A DNA stretch of 64,000 bases from Brassica napus (taxonomy: Eukaryota > Streptophyta > Magnoliopsida > Brassicales > Brassicaceae): positions 29,922,137-29,986,136 of the forward strand of contig NC_063450.1 of NCBI RefSeq assembly GCF_020379485.1, written 5' to 3'. Made by a program: the position numbers and the translations under genes. The notes beneath the pieces are model-generated. The model worked only from the letters and a program-made list of their open reading frames with translations. It was not told the DNA's origin and did no database searches. Each line of letters begins with the position of its first letter. Position 1 is the first letter of the stretch. Positions 12,394-22,166 of this stretch are shown one piece after another.

Positions 12394-13437
12394 CGTTATC
12401 AGCACGATTGTTTTCTGCAATCTAAGCTAAAAACCTAAAACCCTAAAACCCCTAACTCAGCCGGCGACCACCCTAAACCCTAAGGCGTTTCCTGTCCGTC
12501 TCAGACCTCGACGATCAGCTCAACTCCTTGGCGTTCCCTGCTCGTGTCCTGACGTCCTCAGCCAGCTCGTGTTCGTGATCAACCAGCTCGCACCAGACGA
12601 CAATCAGCTTCCGCTCGCAGACGAGTGCAGCCGGCGAACGTTCCCGGACGATCAGTGATCAGACAACATCCATCTTGCATCCGAGGTCCATCCGTTCTCC
12701 CTAGGTGGTCCGACTCAACCCTACAAAGACTAAGGTATACCGTTAATCTGAGAACGTTATGATCAAACCCTAATCCATTATTATGGAATTCTATGATCTT
12801 GATCAAACCCTAAAATCGGTATAACCTAAAAACAACAATCTCATAACTAGCAATTGAATTGATTCCAACTAGATTATGTTTGATTGTTTATTTGTTTCTA
12901 ATCTGAAGTTATGAAACCCTAATATTGGAATCGAAACCCTAAACCCTAGAAACTTGAATTCGATTTTAATGGTTCTTGTTTTGATTGTTTGATTGATGAT
13001 CTGGGGTTATAGGATTGATAGATTGATTGTATAATTTGAATCTTGAATTTGAATCCTAAAAGCCTTGAAACCTTGATCACATATTGCTAAAATCAACTTC
13101 TAGCATTGTTTAAATCAAAACCCTAATTTCATAAATAAGAAATCGAATTGGCTAAGGTTGTTTGCATAAGTTATGCAACTGAATTTGAATTGCATTCGTC
13201 TTGTTTCTAAATATCGACCAGCATATAGATTTTACAAACTTGAATTGTTTGCATCACAAAATTGTATGCCCGTGTGGCATGATCTATTTGTTACTATGTT
13301 TGATCCGCACAATGGTCGATTAGATTGATTGAAACATGATTGTAATAAGACTTGATTGTGGCCGATTTTATTTGATTGACTTGCGGCCACATGATCACAT
13401 TGTGAAACCCTAAATTTCGAATGACAATGTGATTCAG
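12394..13437 (+). other. Copia untranslated leader with primer site
   Basis: The leader starts with CGTTATCAGCACGA (12394-12407), identical to the start of the leader in the other copia element (52181-52194, minus). It holds clusters of AAACCCTAAA telomere-box words at 12440-12485 and 12915-12955. No coding region precedes gag. Confidence 0.65.
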
Positions 13438-13603
13438 ATGTCGAAAATCTCAAACCTAGACTATGCTGCCCTTAATCTCTCCGGATACAACTATTTGCAA
13501 TGGGCACTTGACACAAAGATTAACTTGAGGTTAAAGGAACTAGGTGATACTATCATCAAGGGTAACAATGAGACGGATAAGAATCGGTACATGGCTATAA
13601 GTA
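13438..13603 (+). pseudogene. Copia gag, N-terminal fragment
   Basis: Begins MSKISNLDYAALNLSGYNYL, the usual copia Gag start, and runs about 55 codons before the Athila insertion cuts it. It continues in the same frame at 21308 once the 5-bp duplication is removed. A TAG stop soon after the junction (about 21349) and missing pol domains show the element was already dead or has decayed since. Confidence 0.8.
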
Positions 13604-15066
13604 TGATATCTTCTCAATTTGCATTGTTTTAACCATTCATTCTTGCATATGTTGACCATTTAGGATATCATTTAAATATGTTTAGGTTGCATTGCATTAC
13701 ATATGTCCTTATCAGGTGGTGGAGATTTCAAATGGTGACTTTGGAGCATTTAGAGATGGGTTGGAGGCAAAAGGGGTGATTCTCGAGAAGGAGACGCATT
13801 GATCAAGTGTCCCAGCGGCATAAGGACGTCCCAGCGGCCTTTTGGCCCCTCAAGAAGCCGCTGCAAGCACTGAGAAACGGAGACTAAGTGTGGGAGCAGC
13901 CTTACGCAGCGGTGTACCGAAGCCGCTGGAGACGCTCGAGAGATGAAGACTCAAGAAATGGAGACCAAGTGCGGGAGCGGCCAGACGCAGCGGTGTGACG
14001 AGACCGCTGGGAAAATACCCCGTTCCCTGCCGCGTTCGTACTTGTCGCAGCGGTGTGATGACGAAGCAAGGAAGCCGCTGCGAGTGTCCCAACGGCTAGG
14101 CGGAGCGGTTTCACGTGGCCGCTGCGAGTCAAGAAAGTCAACATTTTCCGTGTTTGACCAGATAATTACCAATTTGTGTTTTGGTTAACCCAGGTTTGTT
14201 GGGTTAAACCAGGTTCGACTTTAAGCTACTATAAAGGTCCTTCAGACCTAATTGTAGGATCTAATCTTGTTTTCTATCTAACCACAAAAGAACTTTTAGG
14301 TGAAAGATCCTATCTTGATCATTTCTCTCTTTTGATTGCTTGATTATCTTGATCACTAATCATGACTAGCACCAAATCATCTTTGATTCTAGGGCTCATC
14401 ATGGAGAGTAGTGAGTAGTCATCTTTGGATTCATGGGTTATGGGGATTAAGGGTGATTAAGCTAGATCTAAGGTGTTTAGGTATAGATCAATCTTATTCC
14501 TTGCTAGTAGAGGGCTTTTAATGCAAATTTAGAGTTGGCCTCTCTAAAGTTGAGCTCTAGGCATTTCATACCCGGAAAGTGTTTGATGAAATGCCTGAAC
14601 CAACTCTCCTAAGCTTTTAACATCCTTTACCAAAGGGATTTGTTGTTAAAGGTGTTAAGATGGCTAGTAGACTTGAGATTAATGATTACTTAGATAACAT
14701 TCAACCAAAGGAATTTGATGCTTGAGTTATCTAGGTAAATGAGCATTCATCTAGGGATAGAGTTTGCTTAGGATTGTGTCTAGGCCTAAGGTAGATGTAG
14801 ATTGGTTAAAAGTTGACACCTTTAGGTTGAATCTTGATCACCCAAGATCAATACCCATAGCCCATGAGTTCTCCCTTCTTATAAGAAAGAAAGATTTGTC
14901 CTTTATTGCATTTTAGGTAGTAATCTAGTTTCAAGTCATCTCAAAAACTGGTAGCACTTAGATTAAGCATGGTCTTGCATTCCCTTTACATCATAATCAC
15001 TTAGGACTGGTTTGACATCCTATATATTACAACATTTGATTAGGGGCCTTGAAACCCCTATCATCA
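13604..15066 (+). repeat. 5' LTR of Athila element
   Basis: 1463-bp LTR. It contains a GC-rich module (13812-14130) with alternating AGCGG and CCGCT words and a CTATAAAGG TATA-like box near 14229. Short open frames across the module are shadows of this repeat and not genes. Confidence 0.92.
13812..14130. repeat. AGCGG/CCGCT module in the LTR
   Basis: About 320 bp with some ten AGCGG or CCGCT words, arranged as inverted pairs able to form short stems. A second copy lies in the 3' LTR (20054-20373), and a diverged copy lies inside the element at 15580-15815. Function unknown. Confidence 0.75.
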
Positions 15067-15069
15067 AAT

Positions 15070-15144
15070 TGGCGCCGTTGCCGGGGATCGAACCTGGGTC
15101 ACCCGCGTGACAGGCGGGAATACTTACCACTATACTACAACGAC
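15070..15144 (-). pseudogene. Full copy of mature tRNA-Asp(GUC) with CCA, at primer site
   Basis: The minus strand of these 75 bases reads as a complete plant tRNA-Asp: acceptor GTCGTTG paired with CAACGGC, anticodon arm CCCGC-CTGTCAC-GCGGG (anticodon GTC), T-loop TTCGATC, and an encoded 3' CCA. One T-stem pair is a mismatch, one change from the sequence I know for plant tRNA-Asp. Ordinary Athila-type elements carry only ~18 nt complementary to the tRNA 3' end. Here copying runs to tRNA nucleotide 1 at 15144. Nuclear tRNA genes do not encode CCA, so this came from a mature tRNA by reverse transcription. It should not be counted as a functional tRNA gene, although a scanner may report it. Confidence 0.93.
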
Positions 15145-15379
15145 CCCTAATCAAGTGCTTCTCTACAACTCTAGACTGAAGTTGTTCCCCGGGAAGCTCA
15201 AGTCAAGATGGTCCGGTCCTTTCAAGATCAAGGAAGTTAGGCCATATGGGGCAATTGTGTTATGGAACAAGAATGGTGGAGACTTTACAGTCAATGGACA
15301 GAGGGTTAAGCTCTACATGGGAGCCACAACAGAGGAGGAGAGAACCTCGGTTCCTCTCTCCGACCCCATTCCCGCCTAG
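15145..15379 (+). pseudogene. Athila integrase C-terminus remnant
   Basis: Reads [20 protein letters not shown], then a GPFKIKEV string and a final YMG, ending at a TAG at 15377. This is the C-terminal tail of Ty3-gypsy integrase with its GPF/Y module. Everything upstream in pol is missing; the frame starts directly at the tRNA-Asp copy. No start codon of its own is likely to be used. Confidence 0.85.
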
Positions 15380-15579
15380 CCAAAAAGAAAGGAAGTCAAG
15401 CTAGAGACTTAAAACAAGCTCACTTGGGAGGAAGTCCCATGTCTATCCTTGTACATATTTTTATCTTTTAATTTTTCTATTTCTAGTATGTCTTTGGCTA
15501 TTTTTCTGTGTCTATCAGATCTTCAGGTCCAAGAGGAGAGATTGTGGCATTAAACGAGGTGTGGTGAGGTTCAAAACGC

Positions 15580-15815
15580 TCACAGCGGCCAACCACAGCG
15601 GCCTAAGCATACCGCTGCGACCAAACGAGAAGATGAGAAATATGCTTCAAGTGTCACAGCGGTATCTCGGAGCGGTCTCCTCAAACCGCTGTGAAAATAC
15701 TCTACTCCCTGCCCGATTCGTACTTGTCACAGCGGTCTGTGAGGATTTGAGGCAAGAAGCCGCTGTGAGAGTCGCAGCGGTCTTGTGGAGCGGTTTACGG
15801 TGACCGCTGCGAGTC
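15580..15815. repeat. Internal diverged copy of LTR AGCGG module
   Basis: Clearly related to the right half of the LTR module: both contain GAAAATAC, TTCGTACTTGTC and GGAGCGGTTT followed by CCGCTGCGAGTC. It also has the alternating AGCGG/CCGCT words. It sits between the integrase stop and the ATHILA ORF, outside the LTRs. Confidence 0.75.
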
Positions 15816-16449
15816 TCAATTGCGCGTACCGGCGTCGATTTCTGGTTCAATTCAACTGAACCGGATCGAAATCACCAAACCGGACGCGAGACACTTCTTC
15901 TTCCTCTCCAAAATCGTATCTCTCTCTATCCCTTTTCACAAAACTCCATACTTTCATTCTCTCAAGCATAAGAACTCATAAATCTCTCAATTCTTCACCA
16001 AATTCGTTGATTCAAGTTATTATCTCCGTGATTTCACTTCGACTTTTCATTTCCCTACTCTTGTTTATCTGAAACAAGCTAAGGTATAGAGAAATCGCCA
16101 TTTAATTTTCGGATTCAAAATTTCCCATTTTTTCAAAGTGGTTGCATGGTTGATTTCTTGTTCAATACTCGTTAATTATGTCCTTTTATGCTTGATTGAT
16201 GAGTTGGGTAGATGAAAAACGTGTTTAATTGATCTGAATTCGAATTTGAAAAAGTTAGGGTTCATATTGGGGGTTTTCGAAAATTGAAATGAAAGTGATT
16301 GTTTGATGTTAAAATTGAGTTTATTGAGTCATAGAAGATGAGTATGAATGCCATTTGCTGTTTTTGAACTCATTAACTCTTTCCAAGCTTTAATTTGTTT
16401 CTTATTGATCATGTCACTTATACAATTTCGAGCTTGTTGATAGCAAGAC

Positions 16450-18227
16450 ATGGGGAAAGATCGCGGACCCGGAACTGATCGCATTGTGGATGTAGGCACT
16501 TCGTCTCGAGCTGGGACAAGAACCAACCCACCACGAGCAGGCCGACCAACGCCAAACCCACCAGCTCAGGTTTCCCGGCGCAAAGCTCCACAGCAAAAAG
16601 AAAAGTCGCCAGCTGACAGAGCGACATTGGAGGCAGAGATCGAAGAGATGATAGAAGAGGGTCTTAGAGCTGAGACTGAAGATGAGGAGGAAGAAACACA
16701 TGCTCCCAAGCCAGCTAAGAAGCGGAAGAGAGTGCCCCCAACCAGCAAACCGACTTCAGCACAACTCTATGAGCGCCTTTATGATGATGTCAAATGGAAC
16801 CCAATGAGATTTCCGGATGATGAAGCTCTTCATGCGCTTGGGATCTATGAAGATGTAAGGATGATTCTCCGGAACATGGGCATGGAGTCACTACTTGGCA
16901 TGAGCTACGGGGTTCACAAGGAGGCTTCTTGTGAGTTTTTGTCTACATTCTTCGTGCAATACCATTGCGACGAACATAGGACCGAGGGGTTTGGGCGCAT
17001 CAGCTTTAAGATCAATGAAAGAACCTATAAGGTGGGTTTCAAGAAGCTAAGCTCCATTCCCGGCTTCTCGGACAACCGTGGGTCGTTTCTACCTGCTAGG
17101 TCGGCAATTGGGGATGACATATGGACAGTGATTACGGGGTGGTCGCGTACAGCGGGAGAGGACAAGAGCAATGACATCTCTAACCCGGGAGTGAGATATG
17201 CCACAAGGTCCTTACTCACACCTTTTACTCACGGAGGGAACCAGGCGGAGCAAACGATGATGAGTTCAAACTTCTAGCTCTTGGACTTCTCCCGATTCTT
17301 GAGGAAGGAACGCTACTCCACACCGATCCGGAAGATTTTGAGGATTTGGGACTTGTGGGATTGTTGATGAAGCGGTTTGAGTACTATCGAGATTGGGCTT
17401 GGACAACTCCGAATGAAAAACCGACGCTGTTTATCAGGAGCTTCATTACTCCGATCTTGGAAGCATTTGGGATAGATTTGGGACCTCGGGATCATGCTCC
17501 AGCCTCCATTGATCTTGCTTACTTGAAGAAAACCCACTTCCTTACCGGCCAATCTGGCGATCGGTATGGTTACCCCTTTTGGTCCACTGACCTCGACCCT
17601 GAGCAGCTACAGATATTCCTCCCTTGTGAGAGGTTGACGACGCTATCTGATCCTCGGCATGTACTCTTCGCTCCAGCTGCTCATGAGCTCATTCCCGCAG
17701 ATTTTGGTGTACTTGAGACCATCACCAAAGTGCGCAAGAAGAAAACCAAGGCCAGTTCTTCTCGGGCAGTTCGTCCTAGTGATGCTGATGACGAAGGACC
17801 GACCACACCAGCCCCGGTGTATGGGACAGAGAGATACCACTTTCAGCCTTATGGTGGAGTTACACCGAACGTTGCATTGCGCCAAGCTCTCTCTCAAAAC
17901 GCCAAGTTGCTTCGGTGGAACAAGATGCAAGATTCCACCATCTACAAGCTGAAGAACTCAGTGAAAGCGCTTAAGAGACAGATGAAAAAGTTCACTGCAC
18001 TTCTCTCTCAAGTGTCTATCGGTTCTGGTTGTCAACGGGATGACGTGTTGGCTGGTGCTGGTCCATCTACTCTCCCATACCCTGTCTTCTATGGACCTCC
18101 TCGTTCCCCGGAGTACCGACTCCGTCGTAGACGCAGGAACACAGCTCCTCCACCCCGAGCCTCCTCCAACGAGTCTCCTTCAGTCGCTACCGACGACGAC
18201 ACGGAGGGAGCATCCTCCTTTGTTTAG
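16450..18227 (+). pseudogene. ATHILA ORF-1 family protein, frameshifted
   Basis: Two overlapping-frame pieces, 16450-17277 (MGKDRGPGTDRIVDVGTSSR start) and 17245-18227, together form one ATHILA-family protein (Pfam ATHILA ORF-1), the third ORF of Athila elements sometimes called env-like. Family-like segments are FPDDEALHALGIYEDVRMIL, EFLSTF and ITGW in the first piece and LKRQMKKF in the second. A single-base indel near 17245-17252 breaks the frame. The N-terminus is low-complexity and basic, and no convincing signal peptide or membrane segment is seen, so an envelope role is not supported here. Confidence 0.85.
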
Positions 18228-19845
18228 CCAGGTATCATCCTCACCCTTCCATTGTATATACCAGTTTCTTTGCATTTATTTTCCTTTTCGGTATCTCCTC
18301 CTACTTTCTAACACAGAGACTGTGTGAACAAAGTTTGGGGGATGTATCAAGTATTTGATCATGTTTTCTTTGATGAATTGAGTCTCATGCATCGCATCGT
18401 ACATATATATATGCATAGAAAAAACCAAAAAAATTAAAAAATTTGAAAAACACAAAAAGAAACATGTAGTTGCATCACTTGCACTTTTAAGATTGAGTCT
18501 AGAGCATATATGTTGCATTCACTTGCATTGGGAATAATGATTTAAAATGCCTTGCAAAGAACCCATGTCTAGAACTCAAAATGACACCCTAGTTAAACAT
18601 ATCAAGTAGCTTAAGCATCTCTTGAAAACCTTGTACGCTTCGAGCCTTGAAAACTCTTCTTGAAACTTGTTTGCTTGCTTGATGTTAGCATTGTTCTTAA
18701 GATCAGCTCCAATCTAAACTTGGCTTGAATGAACTTAATCTCTCTTGCATATGGGCATTTGCATACTTGATCATGGATCTCATACACATTTGGGTTATCT
18801 TATTCCTTCATACCTATCTTTGTTAACCCAAATGACACTCCTTACCCTAAAACCCTAACCATTCTTTGAGACCAAACATTGAATTGCATGAGTGAGGCCT
18901 CTTTTGATAGCTTGTCATGTGCAAAATCTTGAGAGTATTGGAGGCGACATAGGTTTATTCTCATCTCTTGCTAGCACAATGAGTTAGCATTTAGGGATGG
19001 TGAGAGGGGTTTGTGTGTTTTAAATTTCAATATCTTGGGTTTGGAGAGTGAGAAAGATGAGAGATATGAAAATAAAGCTCCTAGGGATATATATAAAAAA
19101 TAATAATAATAATAATAAGAAGCTCTTGATTATGCAACAAAGAACCTTCCCCTAATAAAAAAAAAAAAGAAGATCAAAAAAAAAAAAAAGTTGGGGAAGG
19201 AAATGAAAAAGGGTTAGAGCTTGTGGAAAGTGGATTAAAATCCCTAGTGAGTGGGTCAAATAAAAAAAAAAAGAGTTGTACATTGGATGAGTGATGTGAG
19301 GGGTTTAGATTGATTTTTGAGATGATGATAAAGAGGGTAGAACTTGTGATCATTTATAACAAAATGGGGTAGAATGATGAGAATGAATCTATATATGCAT
19401 GAGTTGCTTCTAATCTTAGATAAATTTTGCATAATGATCAAGCTCCTTGTTTTGAGTGATAACCACCCTTAAATAAAAACATTTGAACCCATCTCTTCAT
19501 TCATATTAGACCATTGCATACCTAGCCAAATGAATGAGATCATGTGCCCATTTGTGAGACTTCACATTGTGTGTGTGTGTGTGAATCAATGTGAGAGCTG
19601 ATTGAGGGGACTTGTTGGTAAAGAGTATTGCAACTTGAGTAGAGGAAAAAGAGTATGGATAGGCCTAGAGAAGCTAGAGTATAATAAGGAGAATGCTCAT
19701 GCTATTTGCTATGTTTCTTTAGGATGTTAAGTTGAGTGCTAGGAAGTGTTACTTTTGGCTATGAGTTCTCACCTTCAAACCTCTCTCTCTTATGAGTTCT
19801 TACAAGGTCACTTGAGGACAAGTAAGATACAAGTTTGGGGGGAGT
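18228..19845 (+). other. Athila 3' non-coding region with polypurine tract
   Basis: No ORF was supported. The region holds an ATA/TAA microsatellite near 19090-19118, poly-A runs near 19160-19190 and a (TG)n run near 19571. The polypurine tract AAGTTTGGGGGGAGT (19831-19845) abuts the 3' LTR. A near-identical AAGTTTGGGGGATG occurs at 18331-18344, soon after the ORF stop. Confidence 0.75.
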
Positions 19846-21307
19846 TGATATCTTCTCAATTTGCATTGTTTTAACCATTCATTCTTGCATATGTTGACCA
19901 TGTAGGATAGCATTTAGATATGTTTAGGTTGCATTGCATTACATATGTCCTTATCAGGTGGTGGAGATTTCAAATGGTGACTTTGGAGCATTTATATATA
20001 GTTTGGAGGCAAAAGGGGTGATTCTCGAGAAGGAGACGCATTGATCAAGTGTCCCAGCGGCATAAGGACGTCCCAGCGGTCTTTTGGCCCCTCAAGAAGC
20101 CGCTGCAAGCGCTGAGAAACGGAGACTAAGTGTGGGAGCAGCCTTACGCAGCGGTGTACCAAAGCCGCTGGAGACGCTCGAGAGATGAAGACTCAAGAAA
20201 TGGAGACCAAGTGCGGGAGCGGCCTGACGCAGCGGTGTGACGAGACCGCTGGGAAAATACCCCGTTCCCTGCCGCGTTCGTACTTGTCGCAGCGGTGTGA
20301 TGACGAAGCAAGGAAGCCGCTGCCAGTGTCCCAGCGGCTAGGCGGAGCGGTTTCACGTGGCCGCTGCGAGTCAAGAAAGTCAACATTTTCCGTGTTTGAC
20401 CAGATAATTACCAATTTGTGTTTTGGTTAACTCAGGTTTGTTGGGTTAAACCAGGTTCGACTTTAAGCTACTATAAAGGTCCTTCAGACCTAATTGTAGG
20501 ATCTAATCTTGTTTTCTATCTAACTACAAAAGAACTTTTTGGTGAAAGATCCTATCTTGATCATTTCTCTCTTGTGATTGCTTGATTATCTTGATCACTA
20601 ATCATAACTAGCACCAAATCATCTTTGATTCTTGGGCTCATCATGGAGAGTAGTGAGTAGCCATCTTTGGATTCATGGGTTAGGGGGATTAAGGGTGATT
20701 AAGCTAGATCTAAGGTGTTTAGGTATAGATCAATCTTATTCCTTGCTAGTAGAGGGCTTTTAATGCAAATTTAGAGTTGGCCTCTCTAAAGTTGAGCTCT
20801 AGGCATTTCATACCCGGAAGGTGTTTGAAGAAATGCCTGAACCAACTTCCTAAGCTTTTAACATCCTTTACCAGAGGGATTTGTTGTTAAAGGTGTTAAG
20901 ATGCCTAGTAGACTTGAGATTAATGATTACTTAGATAACATTCAACCAAAGTAATTTGATGCTTGAGTTATCTAGGTAAATGAGCATTCATCTAGGGATA
21001 GAGTTTGCTTAGGATTGTGTCTAGGCCTAAGGTAGATGTAGATTGGTTAAAAGTTGACACCTTTAGGTTGAATTTTGATCACCCAAGATCAATACCCATA
21101 GCCCATGAGTTCTCCCTTCTTATAAGAAAGAAAGCTTTGTCCTTTATTGCATTTTAGGTAGTAATCTATTTTCAAATCATCTCAAAAACTGGTAGCACTT
21201 AGATTAAGCATGGTCTTGCATTTCCTTTGCATCATAATCACTTAGGACTGGTTTGACATCCTATATATTACAACATTTGATTAGGGGCCTTGAAACCCCT
21301 ATCATCA
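19846..21307 (+). repeat. 3' LTR of Athila element
   Basis: 1462 bp, the partner of 13604-15066, followed at once by the AAGTA duplication and the rest of the copia gag. Confidence 0.92.
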
Positions 21308-22166
21308 AAGTATTATACGCCACCATCTCATTGAGGGTCTAAAAGATTAGTACCTCACCATGGAGAATCCACTAGACCTTTGGACCGCTTTACAGCGTAG
21401 ATATGATCACCAGAAAACGGTGCTATTACCAAAGGCTAGACATGAGTGGAAGAATCTCAGATTCATGGACTATAAATCTGTGGATGAATACAATTCAGTA
21501 TTGTTTAAGATAGTCTCAATGATGAGATTATGTGGTGAGGAAGTAACCGAGAAAGAGTTGCTTGATAAAACATTCTCCACGTTCCATTCGACGAACGTGT
21601 TGCTGCAACAGCAGTATAGAGAGAGAGGCTTCGCCTCATACACTGATCTGATCTCGTGCCTGCTCCTGGCCGAGGCTAATAATGAACTCCTGATGAAAAA
21701 CAGTGAGATGAGACCCACTAGAGCATCAGCATTATCAGAAGCCAATGAGGCTGAAAAGAAAGATCCCAAAGAATGCAACCACGTCCATGATAATAAAAAG
21801 TCACACGACAAAGGCCGTAGTAGATTCAAGGGACGTGGTCGTGACAGCTATGACCGGCAAGGAAACCACAATAACCGTGGTCGTGGTTCCAGCCGTGGCC
21901 GAGGCAATTATGGCAGTGGTCGAGGTGGCATATCCAAACCGTCTTACTCGACCAAATCAGCTTGTCACAGATGCGGGATGGAAAACCATTGGGCAAAGAA
22001 TTGTAGAACCCCTAAACATCTATGTGAGCTCTATCAAGAGAGCCTTAAGAACAAGAACTCGGAAGCCCATATGGTTCATGATACCGGGTATGATGTTGAT
22101 GATGATTCCGACCTTGAAAGGGACGACCTCTTGGATTTTGAGACTTCTGATTGTCTCAAAGACTAA
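21308..22166 (+). pseudogene. Copia gag, C-terminal part
   Basis: Continues the Gag cut at 13603. The long frame from 21360 reads DLWTALQRRYDHQKTVLLPK, a RGRGRD/RGRGNYGSGRGG basic stretch and a zinc knuckle CHRCGMENHWAKNC (CX2CX4HX4C). It ends at 22164-22166. A TAG at about 21349 separates it from the N-terminal portion. It is close kin to the intact Gag at 50388-51347. Confidence 0.85.

Larger units (their letters stand above)
13604..21307 (+). mobile_element. Athila-type Ty3-gypsy deletion derivative, nested
   Basis: LTRs of 1463 bp (13604-15066) and 1462 bp (19846-21307) begin TGATATC and end ATCATCA. They are flanked by a perfect 5-bp duplication AAGTA (13599-13603 and 21308-21312) inside the copia gag. 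By eye the LTRs differ at roughly 35 positions, about 97-98% identity, so insertion is fairly recent. Gag, protease, reverse transcriptase, RNase H and most of integrase are absent. The 5' LTR is followed by a whole antisense tRNA-Asp copy, then the integrase C-terminus, then an ATHILA ORF with a frameshift. It is a non-autonomous deletion derivative whose relatives must have supplied enzymes. Confidence 0.92.

Noticed and set aside
13850..14188. Overlapping 73-81-codon frames, repeated at 20144-20430
   Set aside because: They lie in the GC-rich LTR module, occur on both strands, and are shadows of the AGCGG/CCGCT repeat.
15070..15144. Functional tRNA-Asp gene
   Set aside because: It encodes CCA, abuts the LTR at the primer-site position, and has a T-stem mismatch. 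It is a reverse-transcribed copy, not a normal nuclear tRNA gene.
16450..18227. Envelope glycoprotein gene making the Athila an errantivirus-like element
   Set aside because: The ORF matches the ATHILA family but shows no signal peptide, furin-like site or membrane span, and it is frameshifted.
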